Source: Pseudarthrobacter oxydans (GTDB taxonomy: Bacteria; Actinomycetota; Actinomycetes; Actinomycetales; Micrococcaceae). Taken from it: a stretch of 64,000 nt of DNA. The position numbers and the translations under genes are program-made. The notes beneath the pieces were generated by a model. The model saw only the letters and a program-made list of their open reading frames with translations, was not told the origin of the DNA and did no database searches. Position 1 is the first letter of the stretch. The number at the start of each line of letters is the position of its first letter. Below are positions 48,285 through 56,976 of this stretch, in pieces. The stretch spans positions 62,001-126,000 of the forward strand of contig NZ_JAUSSN010000006.1 in assembly GCF_030812335.1 (NCBI RefSeq). The letters are read 5' to 3'.

Positions 48285-49397
48285 ATGACCAGCATCATCG
48301 AGTTCAGCGGCCCCATCCTCACCACGGCGGACCAGGAACGCCGCGGGCTCTGGTCGGTGGACGGCCTGCTGACCTTCGACCGTCCGGCCGCCGCGCCCGA
48401 CCTCGTGCTGGACGGCTGGGTCATCCCCGGGCTGGTCGACGCGCACTGCCACATCGGCCTCGGCCCCGGCGGGGACGTCCCGGACGGGCTGGCGGAAGAA
48501 CAGGCCCGGACCGACCGCGACGCCGGAACCCTGCTCGTCCGCGACGCCGGCGCCGTCCACGACACCCGCTGGCTCCAGCAGCGCGCCGACATGCCCCGCA
48601 TCATCCGCGCGGGCCGGCACATCGCGAGGACCCGGCGGTACCTCCGGGGCTTCGCTGTCGAGGTGGAACCCGAGGGCCTGGTCGAGGCCGTGCGCAAACA
48701 GGCCCGCGCCGGCGACGGCTGGGTCAAGCTCGTCGGGGACTGGATCGACCGCGACGCCGGCGACCTCGCCGCCAGCTTCCCGGCCGGGACGCTGAAAGAC
48801 GCCGTCACCGCCGCCCACGACGAAGGCGCCCGCGTCACGGCACACTGCTTCGCGGAGGACACCCTCGATGACATGCTCGACGCCGGGATCGACTGCATTG
48901 AGCACGCCACGGGCCTGCTCCCCAGGCACCTGCCGCGTTTCGTCGAACAGGGCGTGCCGATCGTCCCCACACTCATCAACATCGCCACGTTCCCGGACAT
49001 CGCCGCGCAGGCTGCGGCTAAGTTCCCCCGGTATGCAGCCCACATGCGCGCCCTGTGGGAGCGCCGGGCGGAACGTGTGCTGGCGGCCTTCGAAGCCGGC
49101 GTCACGATCTACGCCGGGACGGACGCCGGCAGCGTGGTCAAACACGGGCGCATCGTCGACGAGGTCCGGGCGCTGCACGCCGCCGGACTGCCCGCCTCAG
49201 CGGCCCTCGACGCCGGCGCCTGGGCCGCCCGGAACTGGCTCGGGGCGGACGGGATCACCGACGGCGCCAGCGCCGACGTCCTGGTCTGCGCCGGGGACCC
49301 GCGCAACGACCTGGCCACCCTGCAGGACCTCCGGCACATCGTCCTGCGCGGAGAACTGGTCCGCAGGAACCAGGCCGCCCCATTAGGAATAAATTGA
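48285..49397 (+). CDS. amidohydrolase family protein (imidazolonepropionase-like)
   Basis: 370 residues. Metal-dependent hydrolase of the amidohydrolase superfamily. Metal ligands: the HxH pair in GLVDAHCHIGLG, a Lys position in GWVKLVGDW, His in RVTAHCFAE and IEHATGLL, and Asp in IYAGTDAGSV. The final segment ADVLVCAGDPRNDL is the superfamily's C-terminal strand. Substrate unknown; the family includes imidazolone propionate and cyclic dipeptide hydrolases. Its TAG-box leaderless promoter is directly upstream, and it is divergent from thiC and its riboswitch. Confidence 0.87.
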   Translation: MTSIIEFSGPILTTADQERRGLWSVDGLLTFDRPAAAPDLVLDGWVIPGLVDAHCHIGLGPGGDVPDGLAEEQARTDRDAGTLLVRDAGAVHDTRWLQQRADMPRIIRAGRHIARTRRYLRGFAVEVEPEGLVEAVRKQARAGDGWVKLVGDWIDRDAGDLAASFPAGTLKDAVTAAHDEGARVTAHCFAEDTLDDMLDAGIDCIEHATGLLPRHLPRFVEQGVPIVPTLINIATFPDIAAQAAAKFPRYAAHMRALWERRAERVLAAFEAGVTIYAGTDAGSVVKHGRIVDEVRALHAAGLPASAALDAGAWAARNWLGADGITDGASADVLVCAGDPRNDLATLQDLRHIVLRGELVRRNQAAPLGIN

Positions 49398-49466
49398 AGC
49401 TTCAAGTAATTTAACCCTATGAGGGTCATCGACGGTCGGTGGCCAGCAAAGCACCGGAGCGATCAC

Positions 49467-50342
49467 ATGACTGCAGACACCAGCACCCAGGATCTTCTTC
49501 CCGCCGAACTCACCATGGGCACCGTGATGCTCAAGGTCGGCGACATGAAGCTCATGACGGACTACTACCAGCGCGCCCTGGGCATGGACATCGTGGCCGA
49601 GCAGGACGGCGGTCTCTATCTCGGCCGCCGGCAGAAGCCGCTGGTCCACCTCGCCCCGGCGCCCGGGCTGAGCGTCCCGTCCCGCGGCGAGGCCGGACTC
49701 TTCCACACGGCCCTGCTGTTCGAGGACCAGCCCTCCCTGGCTGCCACCGTCGCCAGTGCGGCACAGTTCGAGCCGCAGTCCTTTACCGGCAGCGCGGACC
49801 ACCTCGTCAGCGAGGCCTTCTACTTCACCGATCCGGAGGGCAACGGCATCGAGCTTTACTGGGACCGTCCCCGCGACGCCTGGTCCTGGGACGGCAAGAC
49901 CGTGGTGATGGACAGCCTGGCCCTGCCGCCGCAGCGCTACCTCGAGCGGTACCTCACCGAGGAATCCGTGACCGGGCAGCGCGGGGCCGAGGCCGGCGTC
50001 GGGCATGTCCACCTGCAGGTCGGCGACGTCCAGTCCGCGCAGGACTTCTACGTCGGAACGCTCGGGTTCGAAAAGACGGCGGGGTGGCACGGGCAGGCGC
50101 TGTTCGTCTCGGCCGGCGGCTACCACCACCACATGGCCATGAACGTCTGGAACAGCCGCGGCGCCGGCCCCCGCCGCGACACCCTGGGCCTCGGCGAGGT
50201 GCTGATCGAAGTCCCGGCAGGAGACGACGTCGGAGCCCTCGCCGACCGCCTCAGGACCGCCGGGGTCCAGTCCCACCACACCGGCGCCGAACTGCGTTTC
50301 GAGGACCCGTGGCGCAACCGCATCCGCGTCGCCGTCCGCTGA
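49467..50342 (+). CDS. VOC superfamily (glyoxalase/extradiol dioxygenase-like) protein
   Basis: 291 residues from ATG 49467, with GGAG 7 nt upstream; the earlier in-frame ATG at 49419 has no such site. Two VOC modules: MGTVMLKVGDMKLMTDYYQRALGM with LFHTALLF and IELYWDRPRDAW, then VGHVHLQVGDVQSAQDFYVGTLGF and YHHHMAMNVWNS. Metal ligands are probably the His in HVHL, the His in YHHHM and Glu in LRFEDPWRN. Related proteins such as Bacillus CatE are catechol 2,3-dioxygenase-like. The substrate is unknown and no degradation genes are adjacent. Confidence 0.8.
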   Translation: MTADTSTQDLLPAELTMGTVMLKVGDMKLMTDYYQRALGMDIVAEQDGGLYLGRRQKPLVHLAPAPGLSVPSRGEAGLFHTALLFEDQPSLAATVASAAQFEPQSFTGSADHLVSEAFYFTDPEGNGIELYWDRPRDAWSWDGKTVVMDSLALPPQRYLERYLTEESVTGQRGAEAGVGHVHLQVGDVQSAQDFYVGTLGFEKTAGWHGQALFVSAGGYHHHMAMNVWNSRGAGPRRDTLGLGEVLIEVPAGDDVGALADRLRTAGVQSHHTGAELRFEDPWRNRIRVAVR

Positions 50343-50720
50343 ATGCTGCCGGGCCGGTCACCCTACCGCGGCTACCCGGCCCCCCGGACATGCCCCGCGC
50401 AGGCGGCAGCGACTGGACATAGTGTCCATATGTCCACTGGTGCAGGTCAGCGGAGCGCGTGTCCACATGCCGCTGACAGCACCGTGGGGCATGTCCATAT
50501 TTCGCTGGCAGCACCGTGGGGCATGTCCATTTTTCGCTGACAGCACCGGGGGGCATGTCCACCGGTCGCGCCCAGGAATGGCCATGGTGGTTTCATGTCC
50601 AGTGGTCACGATGAGGGGAGGGTATGTCCCGCCTGAGTCCCCGCCGGGCCGGAGCGGCTAGGCTGAAGTGACGCCAAAAATCAGCGGCCCAGCGCCGCCG
50701 GACAGCTAAGGACGAGCTCC
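50343..50720. other. 378-bp intergenic region with repeated TGTCCA motifs
   Basis: No coding region is supported. The region holds the 32-bp array above and about seven TGTCCA motifs in one orientation, with TGGACA near 50413. AAGGA at about 50710 is the ribosome site for the next gene. Confidence 0.6.
50439..50566. repeat. 32-bp tandem repeat array with degenerate leading copy
   Basis: Copies at 50471-50502, 50503-50534 and 50535-50566 are exactly 32 bp apart; the first two differ at two positions, the third differs mainly at the end. A poorer copy occupies 50439-50470. Each contains GGGGCATGTCCA. Further TGTCCA motifs occur at 50423-50436 and about 50596. No gene fits the region. It might be the relic end of a transposable element with multiple terminal sites, such as an IS21 type (inference). 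Confidence 0.75.
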
Positions 50721-51158
50721 ATGGGATTCACCGAAGTCTTTGTTTCCACCCACGATGAAGCCCTCAAGCGTGCTGCCGCCCTCGACGGCGGGGCCGCGGC
50801 AGCCTCCGGGGCCGTCCGGATGGCGGACATCACCGACTTCGAGGTCGAGCGCCTGGGCGATTTGGCCGGCACTGCCGTCCACGCCTCCGGCGCCGACTAC
50901 GAGCTCGCCATGGTCGATGTCGCCAGCGACTCCCTGCTCGGCGTGCCGCCGGCGATGGTCCGTGCCCTGGCCGAGCTGCTCAGCTACGAGACCGAGGGCG
51001 AGGGCAACGTCCTGGACGATGTCGCCGAAAGCTGGGCGGCGGAGGAAGACATGCCCTTCGGCGCGGAGCAGGCCGCCCGCTACGTCCGGCAGCTCGCCGA
51101 ACTGGCCGCCGAGGTCGACCCCGCCAGCAAATCCGGCCTCTACGTCTGGACTTCCTGA
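50721..51158 (+). CDS. hypothetical protein
   Basis: 145 residues from ATG 50721, with AAGGA at 8-9 nt. Acidic, with no signal peptide or membrane segment. Contains EVFVSTHDEALKRAAALDGGAAAASGAV, LGDLAGTAVHASGADYELAMVDVASDSLLGVPPAMVRALAELL and a C-terminus SKSGLYVWTS. No family was recognised. It is likely a single-gene unit between the VOC gene and rpsP. Codon usage resembles neighbouring core genes. Confidence 0.72.
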   Translation: MGFTEVFVSTHDEALKRAAALDGGAAAASGAVRMADITDFEVERLGDLAGTAVHASGADYELAMVDVASDSLLGVPPAMVRALAELLSYETEGEGNVLDDVAESWAAEEDMPFGAEQAARYVRQLAELAAEVDPASKSGLYVWTS

Positions 51159-51362
51159 CCCGCTTCAGCCCCCAAATCGGCCGGTTGCGGGTGTCAAGTC
51201 GAATTCCGGCCGCTGATCTGGCACAATAAACAGGTACTCGATCTGCGTGGCCCCTCTCTCCGCGTCCGGATCTTGTCCTTTTAGAACCCCCTAGTACGGC
51301 CCGCCCCACGGGTGCAGAACGCCGGGCTCGACCCCGTTTCAGAAACAGGAGTGACCACAAAA

Positions 51363-51785
51363 GTGGCCGTAAAGATTCGCCTTAAGCGCTTTGGCAAGAT
51401 GCGCGCACCGTACTACCGCATCGTCGTCATGGACGCACGCTCCAAGCGTGACGGCCGTGCCATCGAAGAGATCGGCAAGTACCACCCGACCGAAGAGCCC
51501 TCGTACATCGAGGTCGACACGGACCGTGCCCAGTACTGGCTCGGCGTCGGCGCACAGCCGTCCGAGCAGGTTGCCGCGATCCTCAAGATCACCGGTGACT
51601 GGCAGAAGTTCAAGGGTCTCCCGGGCCAGGAGGGCACCTTGAAGACCAAGGCTCCCAAGGCTGCCTTCGTTACCCCGGAAAAGGGTTCCGTGATCATCCC
51701 GGAAGCCATCACCAAGAAGGCCAAGAAGGACGATGCAGCCGAGGCTCCCGCCGACGCAGCAGCAGAGACCACCGAGGCTGAGTAA
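51363..51785 (+). CDS. rpsP: 30S ribosomal protein S16
   Basis: 140 residues from GTG 51363, with AGGAG ten bases upstream. The S16 core is [40 protein letters not shown] split over two blocks; [24 protein letters not shown] follows. The C-terminal ~50 residues form a Lys/Ala/Glu-rich tail ([18 protein letters not shown]) typical of actinobacterial S16. A -10-like CACAAT lies at 51222-51227. First gene of the rpsP-khpA-rimM-trmD group. Confidence 0.97.
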   Translation: MAVKIRLKRFGKMRAPYYRIVVMDARSKRDGRAIEEIGKYHPTEEPSYIEVDTDRAQYWLGVGAQPSEQVAAILKITGDWQKFKGLPGQEGTLKTKAPKAAFVTPEKGSVIIPEAITKKAKKDDAAEAPADAAAETTEAE

Positions 51786-51786
51786 A

Positions 51787-52029
51787 TTGCTGGCAGAAGC
51801 GCTCGAACACCTCGTCCGCGGGATCGTTGACAGTCCTGACGATGTCAAGGTCAGTGCGAAGAACAACCGCCGCGGGGACACCCTCGAGGTGCGCGTTCAT
51901 CAGGACGACCTCGGACGGGTGATCGGCCGCCAGGGCCGCACCGCACGCGCTCTGCGCACTGTGGTGGCAGCACTGGCGGACGGCGAGCCGGTCAGGGTCG
52001 ACGTCGTCGACACCGACCGCCGCCGGTAA
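51787..52029 (+). CDS. khpA: KH-domain RNA-binding protein KhpA
   Basis: 80 residues from TTG 51787, one base after the rpsP stop. GAGG lies nine bases upstream within rpsP. A single type II KH domain has the GXXG loop as VIGRQGRTARALRT. KhpA forms a complex with KhpB (Jag) that binds RNA and influences cell elongation in Gram-positives. The earlier in-frame start (51733) would fall inside rpsP. A strong hairpin lies between this gene and rimM. Confidence 0.9.
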   Translation: MLAEALEHLVRGIVDSPDDVKVSAKNNRRGDTLEVRVHQDDLGRVIGRQGRTARALRTVVAALADGEPVRVDVVDTDRRR

Positions 52030-52053
52030 CGCTTCCAGCAAAACTTGTCTTGA

Positions 52054-52098
52054 GTCCGGCCCCTTCACCAGATAATGGTGGAGGGGCCGGACTGTTTT
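52054..52098 (+). terminator. strong intrinsic terminator between khpA and rimM
   Basis: A 17-bp stem (52054-52070 with 52076-52092, one G-U pair), a five-base loop, then TGTTTT. Few terminators in the window are as strong. It sits inside the usual rpsP-rimM-trmD operon. Confidence 0.85.
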
Positions 52099-52142
52099 CC
52101 CCCGCAGCCCTACCCACACACCGACCCCGAACAGAGGAACAG

Positions 52143-52787
52143 ATGCAGCTTCAGGTGGCACGAATCGGCAAGCCCCACGGCATCCGCGGCGAAGTGACGG
52201 TCCAGGTGCTCACCGATGCGCCTGGCGACCGCTTCGTCCCGGGAACCCAGTTCGTGGTGGAGCCTGCCTCGGCGGGCCCGCTCACCATCCTCAGCGCCCG
52301 CTGGAACAAGGACATCCTGCTGCTGGCCTTCGAGGAGATCGAGACCCGCAACGAGGCGGAGACCGTCCGCGGAGCCAAGCTGTTCATCGAAACGGAGGAA
52401 CTCGACGCCGATGACGACGACGAGGGCTGGTACGAGCACGAGCTGGAGGGCCTGGAAGTCCGCGTCGGTGACCAGGTTGTCGGCAAGGTTTCCGGTCTCC
52501 GCACCCTCCCGGTCCAGGACCTTCTCGTCGTCACTGCCACGGACGGCAAGGAAGTCCTGATCCCCTTCGTCGAGCAGATCGTCCCCGAGGTCAACGTCGG
52601 GGAGGGCTACATCCTGGTCACGCCGCCGCCGGGACTGTTCGAGGTCAACGTCGAGGACGAGGCCAATGCCGTTGATGAGCAGGCCGTGGACAAGCCGTCC
52701 GTGGACAAGCCGGCGCCCGCAGCTGCCGCCGGCGCCGAGGACCGTGCCCGCGCCGAAGGCCGTGCCGACACCGGGGACAAGGCCTAA
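52143..52787 (+). CDS. rimM: ribosome maturation factor RimM
   Basis: 214 residues from ATG 52143. RimM binds S19 and helps mature the 30S head. Opens with MQLQVARIGKPHGIRGEVTVQVLTDAP, then RFVPGTQFVVE and the PRC-barrel half DDEGWYEHELEGLEVRVGDQVVGKVSGLRTLPVQDLLVV. The tail (PSVDKPAPAAAAGAEDRARAEGRAD) is an Ala/Glu/Asp-rich extension beyond the usual ~170 residues. AGAGGAAC sits upstream. trmD follows directly, TAA then ATG with no gap. Confidence 0.95.
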   Translation: MQLQVARIGKPHGIRGEVTVQVLTDAPGDRFVPGTQFVVEPASAGPLTILSARWNKDILLLAFEEIETRNEAETVRGAKLFIETEELDADDDDEGWYEHELEGLEVRVGDQVVGKVSGLRTLPVQDLLVVTATDGKEVLIPFVEQIVPEVNVGEGYILVTPPPGLFEVNVEDEANAVDEQAVDKPSVDKPAPAAAAGAEDRARAEGRADTGDKA

Positions 52788-53597
52788 ATGAGGGTCGACG
52801 TCGTCAGCATCTTCCCCGAGTACCTGGCGCCGCTGGAACTGTCGCTGATTGGCAAGGCGCGCCAGGACGGTCTGCTGGAGCTTAGCGTCCACGATCTCAG
52901 GGACTTCACCACGGACCGCCACCGGACCGTCGATGACACGCCGTACGGCGGCGGCGCCGGAATGGTCATGAAACCCGAGCCCTGGGCACAGGCCCTGGCC
53001 GCCGTCGCGGCGGACCGTCCGGGCGACGCGGCCAAGCCGGTCCTGATTGTGCCGTCACCGGCGGGGGAGCGGTTCACCCAGGCCACCGCCCATGAACTCG
53101 CCGGGGAAGAGCGGCTGGTGTTCGCCTGCGGACGCTACGAGGGCATTGATGAGCGCGTGATGGAATGGGCGGCCGGGCACTTCACGGTGCGGCCCATGAG
53201 CCTGGGCGACTACGTCCTCAACGGCGGCGAAGTGGCGGTGCTGGCGATGGTGGAGGCCATCGGGCGCCTGCTGCCCGGCGTCGTGGGCAACCCCGAGTCC
53301 CTCGTGGAGGAGTCGCATTCGGACGGCCTGCTGGAGTACCCCGTCTACACCAAGCCCTCCAGCTGGCGGGACCGCGAGGTCCCCGCGGTGCTGCTCAGCG
53401 GCAACCACGGCAAGATCGCCCAGTGGCGCCGGCACGAGCAGTACCGGCGCACCGCTGAACGCCGCCCGGACCTGCTGGAGCAGTTCGACGCCGCCAAGCT
53501 GCCCCGCGCGGACCGCACCGCCTTCGCGGACCTCGGCTACGACATCGTCGATGGCCATCTCATGCGCCGCGCGGACGCCGGCGGGGATTCCGCCTGA
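52788..53597 (+). CDS. trmD: tRNA (guanine37-N1)-methyltransferase
   Basis: 269 residues. Methylates G37 next to the anticodon to prevent frameshifting. The SPOUT knot is seen in [36 protein letters not shown] and [30 protein letters not shown], which form the AdoMet pocket. The C-terminal domain includes [32 protein letters not shown]. Adjacent to rimM with zero spacing. 229 bp lies between this gene and rplS. Confidence 0.96.
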   Translation: MRVDVVSIFPEYLAPLELSLIGKARQDGLLELSVHDLRDFTTDRHRTVDDTPYGGGAGMVMKPEPWAQALAAVAADRPGDAAKPVLIVPSPAGERFTQATAHELAGEERLVFACGRYEGIDERVMEWAAGHFTVRPMSLGDYVLNGGEVAVLAMVEAIGRLLPGVVGNPESLVEESHSDGLLEYPVYTKPSSWRDREVPAVLLSGNHGKIAQWRRHEQYRRTAERRPDLLEQFDAAKLPRADRTAFADLGYDIVDGHLMRRADAGGDSA

Positions 53598-53826
53598 CCG
53601 GATTGGCTGGACGGCCCCGGATGTGGCAAAATTAGTGCTTGTGCCTGCTGGGTGCGAACCTGCCACAGGGGGAGCGTCACCAACAGCGCGGCACCCCGGG
53701 CCCGTCAATTCCTGACGGATCCGGATTCACAAATTTTCGGCGGGAATTTCCGGGCCGCATTTGCGCCCGGGCTTGGCCGCCGTGACCCCACGTGAAGGAC
53801 CTGTGGCGTTCACCAGGAGTGAATCA
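53598..53826 (+). promoter_or_regulatory. rplS upstream leader region
   Basis: A -10-like AAAATTAGT near 53630 with TTGGCT upstream suggests a promoter, which would give a leader of about 190 nt before rplS. Contains CCGGCGGGAATTTCCGGG-type short inverted patches but no recognised leader motif. Low-confidence description. Confidence 0.35.
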
Positions 53827-54186
53827 ATGCATATCCTCGATTCAGTAGACGCAGCCTCGCTGCGCACCGATGTTCCTGTCTTCCGTGCGGGTGACACCCT
53901 CAAGGTTCACGTGAACATCATCGAAGGCAAGAACTCCCGCGTCCAGGTCTTCCAGGGCTTCGTCCTGGGCCGCCACGGCGATGGCCTGCGCGAAACCTTC
54001 ACCATCCGCAAGGTCTCCTTCGGTGTTGGCGTGGAGCGTACCTTCCCGGTGCACTCCCCGATCATCGACAAGATCGAGCTCGTCTCCAAGGGTGACGTGC
54101 GCCGCGCGAAGCTGTACTACATGCGCGATCTGCGCGGCAAGGCTGCGAAGATCAAGGAAAAGCGCGACTTCCAGCCCAAGAAGTAA
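53827..54186 (+). CDS. rplS: 50S ribosomal protein L19
   Basis: 119 residues from ATG 53827, AGGAG eight bases upstream. L19p signature: [42 protein letters not shown], then [24 protein letters not shown] and the C-terminal [22 protein letters not shown]. The 60-residue-longer frame to 53761 is not a start. A terminator-like hairpin overlaps the start of the next gene. Confidence 0.97.
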   Translation: MHILDSVDAASLRTDVPVFRAGDTLKVHVNIIEGKNSRVQVFQGFVLGRHGDGLRETFTIRKVSFGVGVERTFPVHSPIIDKIELVSKGDVRRAKLYYMRDLRGKAAKIKEKRDFQPKK

Positions 54187-54304
54187 GACTCTTCCGACTT
54201 CCACCGCAGGCTTCCACCGCGGGTCCCACGGACCGGGTCCGGCCAGCGACGGAGCATCCGCAACAGCGCTGTTCAGTTCAGAAAAGCGTTAGAGGATACG
54301 GATC

Positions 54305-54985
54305 ATGGAACACACAAAACGCCAGCCCAGGAAACTCGGCTGGCGTTTTGTGTTCCTGGCCGTGGTGCTGGCTGTGCTCATCAGCGGCCTGGTCCGCTCG
54401 TTGTGGCTTGATGTCTACTACATCCCCTCCGCCTCGATGGAGCCGATGTTCCGCGAGGGGGACAGGATCCTCGTCTCGCGCACGGACTTCCGTACCGAGC
54501 CGGTGGGCCGCGGCGACATTGTTGTCTTCGACGGCCGCGGCTCCTTCGCCCCGCTGGACAGCGGCAACGGTCCCCTCCTGGACTTTTTCGGCGGCGTCGG
54601 GCACTGGGTCGGACTCTCCGGCGGCGACACCACCTACATCAAACGCGTCATCGGGCTCCCCGGCGACCACGTAGTCTGCTGCGACGCCGGCGGCAGGCTC
54701 ACAGTCAACGGCCAGCAAATTGCGGAACCCTATCTCTACGAGGGTGACGCCCCGAGCGAGCTGAAATTCAGCGTGATCGTGCCCGCCGGGCGGCTCTGGC
54801 TGATGGGGGACCACCGCGCACTATCGGCCGACTCCCGCAGTCTTCTCGGCGCCCCCGGCGGAGGCATGGTGCCGCTGGACCGGGTGATCGGCAGACCGGT
54901 CCAGATCATCTGGCCGATTGATAGATTTACAGCAGTAGGACGGCCCGCGGAGGCCGCCATAACAACAGCGAAGAACGGACAGTAA
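54305..54985 (+). CDS. lepB: signal peptidase I (first of two)
   Basis: 226 residues. Cleaves Sec/Tat signal peptides at the outer membrane face. One N-terminal anchor (WRFVFLAVVLAVLISGLV), then the catalytic Ser44 in IPSASMEP and the general-base Lys113 in YIKRVIGLPGD; the other conserved box is LWLMGDHRALSADSRS. Start at ATG 54305, after AGAGGAT. Codons 3-17 form a hairpin (54312-54353), so translation starts inside a strong RNA stem. Directly followed by a second, longer copy, zero spacing. Confidence 0.9.
   Translation: MEHTKRQPRKLGWRFVFLAVVLAVLISGLVRSLWLDVYYIPSASMEPMFREGDRILVSRTDFRTEPVGRGDIVVFDGRGSFAPLDSGNGPLLDFFGGVGHWVGLSGGDTTYIKRVIGLPGDHVVCCDAGGRLTVNGQQIAEPYLYEGDAPSELKFSVIVPAGRLWLMGDHRALSADSRSLLGAPGGGMVPLDRVIGRPVQIIWPIDRFTAVGRPAEAAITTAKNGQ
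54312..54353. terminator. 16-bp terminator-like inverted repeat inside the 5' end of the first lepB
   Basis: Perfect arms 54312-54327 and 54338-54353 around a ten-base loop. The arms carry AAAA and TTTT at their outer part (AAAACGCCAGCC / GGCTGGCGTTTT), so it looks like a bidirectional rho-independent terminator. It overlaps the coding start of lepB by nearly all its length, and rplS ends 126 nt before it. Confidence 0.75.
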
Positions 54986-55849
54986 ATGCCCGAGACCGGA
55001 CCCCGGACTCCAGACCCGCAGGGGCAGGACCAGCCCCGGGTTGCCTCCTCAGCGGTCCCCGCCGCGGAGCACCCGGCTGTGCCTGGCGTCCGCGCGGATC
55101 GCGGGTTCACAGGCGGTCCGGCCCATGCGGGAACCGCGTCGAAGCGTGCGCGCCGGGCGAGGTCCCGGGAGCGGCACAGCCCGCTGTTCCTCTGGGCAAA
55201 GGAAGTGGCCACCGTGGTGCTGGTCGCCATCGTGCTGTCCTTCCTGATCAAAACCTTCCTGTTCCGGGCGTTCTATATCCCCTCGGAGTCCATGGTCAAC
55301 ACCCTGGACGTGAACGACCGCATCTTCGTGAACCTCCTGGTCCCGGAGCCGTTCGCCCTGGAGCACGGCGACGTCGTGGTGTTCAGGGACACCCAGGGCT
55401 GGCTGGTTCCCATGGCGGAGAAGGAAGCGGGTCCCTTCACCTGGGTACAGGACGGGCTGACGTTCATTGGCCTGCTGCCGGATAACTCGGAACAGCACCT
55501 CGTCAAGCGCGTCGTGGGCCTGCCGGGGGACCGCGTGGCCTGCTGCGACGCCGGCGGCAGGCTCCTGGTCAACGGCATACCCGTGGACGAGCCCTACATC
55601 AACCCCGCCGAAGTGCCCCAGGTCCGCGAATTCGACGTCGTGGTCCCCGAGGGGAAGGTCTGGGTGATGGGTGACAACCGGAACCATTCCGCCGATTCGC
55701 GCGCCCACACGGACAGCAACGGCGGTTTCGTCGACATCGCCGACATCGAAGGCAAGGCCGCCGTCATTGCCTGGCCGCTGAACCGCATCACCGCCCTCGA
55801 CAACTACCCGGACGTCTTCCGCGACGTGCCCGACCCGGCCGGAAAGTAG
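54986..55849 (+). CDS. lepB: signal peptidase I (second of two)
   Basis: 287 residues. TAA of the first copy is followed immediately by ATG. A 60-residue basic, proline-rich cytoplasmic N-terminus, one anchor ([20 protein letters not shown]), then Ser102 in [12 protein letters not shown] and Lys174 in [12 protein letters not shown]; later [16 protein letters not shown]. The short form at 54305 shares the core. Paralogues in tandem are usual in actinobacteria and may differ in substrates. rnhB starts 11 nt downstream. Confidence 0.93.
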   Translation: MPETGPRTPDPQGQDQPRVASSAVPAAEHPAVPGVRADRGFTGGPAHAGTASKRARRARSRERHSPLFLWAKEVATVVLVAIVLSFLIKTFLFRAFYIPSESMVNTLDVNDRIFVNLLVPEPFALEHGDVVVFRDTQGWLVPMAEKEAGPFTWVQDGLTFIGLLPDNSEQHLVKRVVGLPGDRVACCDAGGRLLVNGIPVDEPYINPAEVPQVREFDVVVPEGKVWVMGDNRNHSADSRAHTDSNGGFVDIADIEGKAAVIAWPLNRITALDNYPDVFRDVPDPAGK

Positions 55850-55860
55850 CGGCTGACAGC

Positions 55861-56532
55861 ATGTCCGAGGCCCCCACGCTCGACTACGAACGGCGCTTCC
55901 GCAGCTCCGGCGCCCGGCTGCTTGCCGGCGTCGACGAGGTGGGCCGCGGCGCCCTCGCGGGGCCCGTCAGCGTGGGAATCGCCGTTGTGGACCTCCAGCA
56001 GCAGAAGCTGCTCGCCGATGTGCGGGACAGCAAGCTGCTCAAAGTGGCGGACCGCGAACGCCTGGTGCCGCTGGTCCGGAGCTGGAGTGTGGCCTCCGCC
56101 GTCGGGCACGCCTCCGCTAAGGAGATCGACGCCCTCGGCATCATCGCCGCGCTCCGGCTCGCCGGAACGCGCGCCTGGCTTGCGGTCCTGGCCGCCGGAG
56201 TGATCCCGGACGTCGTGCTGCTGGACGGCAGCCACAACTGGCTGTCGCCCGAAACCCAGCCGTCCCTGTTCGACGACGGCCCGGCGGAGCCCGGCTGCGA
56301 CGCGCCGGTGCACACGCTGGTCAAGGCCGACATGCAATGCCTGAGCGTCGCCGCGGCGTCCATCCTGGCCAAGGTCGAGCGCGACGGCATGATGCGCGAA
56401 CTGCACCACGAATACCCGGCCTTCGGCTGGGACGAGAACAAGGGCTACGGCACCGCCACGCACAAGGAGGCGCTCCGCGCCGCCGGGCCCACGCCGTATC
56501 ACCGCGTGAGCTGGCAGCTGCTCGCTGACTGA
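55861..56532 (+). CDS. rnhB: ribonuclease HII
   Basis: 223 residues. Removes single ribonucleotides and RNA from RNA-DNA hybrids. Key blocks: [25 protein letters not shown] (DEVGRG with metal-binding Asp/Glu), [46 protein letters not shown] and the C-terminal [10 protein letters not shown] (usually YGT-x-x-H). GTG/ATG start at 55861, 11 nt after lepB. The order rplS-lepB-rnhB-DUF2469-yraN is widespread in actinobacteria. Confidence 0.95.
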   Translation: MSEAPTLDYERRFRSSGARLLAGVDEVGRGALAGPVSVGIAVVDLQQQKLLADVRDSKLLKVADRERLVPLVRSWSVASAVGHASAKEIDALGIIAALRLAGTRAWLAVLAAGVIPDVVLLDGSHNWLSPETQPSLFDDGPAEPGCDAPVHTLVKADMQCLSVAAASILAKVERDGMMRELHHEYPAFGWDENKGYGTATHKEALRAAGPTPYHRVSWQLLAD

Positions 56533-56628
56533 CGTCAGCACCGCTCCCGCGCGGACGGCGACGGCGCCGGCGGTGGCGAGGGACGTACTGTGGCGCGCGG
56601 GGCTCGCCGGATGGTGCAAGATGGAACC

Positions 56629-56955
56629 ATGAGTGCCGAGGACCTGGAAAACTATGAGACCGACATGGAGCTACAGCTCTACCGCGAATACCGCGACGTG
56701 GTCGGGCTGTTCAGCTATGTGGTCGAGACCGAACGGCGTTTCTATCTGGCCAACCACGTTGACCTGCAGGCCCGCAGCGCCGACGGCGAGGTCTACTTCG
56801 ATCTGACGCTGCAGGACGCCTGGGTCTGGGACGTCTACCGCTCCGCCCGCTTCGTCAAGAGCGTCCGCGTGATCACCTTCAAGGACGTGAACGTCGAAGA
56901 GCTGCCCCGCAGCGAGGAACTCGCCCTGCCCAAGGCCGGGGACCTCGGAAACTGA
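56629..56955 (+). CDS. DUF2469 family protein
   Basis: 108 residues from ATG 56629. Start MSAEDLENYETDMELQLYREYRDVVGLFSYVVETERRFYLANHVDL and then VYFDLTLQDAWVWDVYRSARFVKSVRVITFKDVNVEEL match DUF2469, a conserved actinobacterial protein of unknown function. CAAGAT six bases before the ATG suggests a leaderless or very short-leader mRNA. Its usual next neighbour is yraN, here 3.9 kb away, separated by an accessory insert. It is the last core gene before the insert. Confidence 0.9.
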   Translation: MSAEDLENYETDMELQLYREYRDVVGLFSYVVETERRFYLANHVDLQARSADGEVYFDLTLQDAWVWDVYRSARFVKSVRVITFKDVNVEELPRSEELALPKAGDLGN

Positions 56956-56976
56956 CCCGGCGAACCCTGGTACCGG

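Noticed and set aside
49419..49466. Upstream ATG for the VOC protein
   Set aside because: The second ATG (49467) has a well-spaced GGAG and starts nearer the first conserved VOC strand.
50251..50562. 103-residue minus-strand frame over the tandem repeats, with repeated CPxxLPAK-type units
   Set aside because: The protein repeats only reflect the 32-bp DNA units. No ribosome site or known domain supports it.
50439..50566. CRISPR array interpretation of the 32-bp repeats
   Set aside because: Units abut without spacers, and no cas genes are present in the window.
53761..53826. Longer N-terminus for L19
   Set aside because: L19p begins at [12 protein letters not shown], with AGGAG at the right distance from ATG 53827. 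The added residues match nothing in the family.
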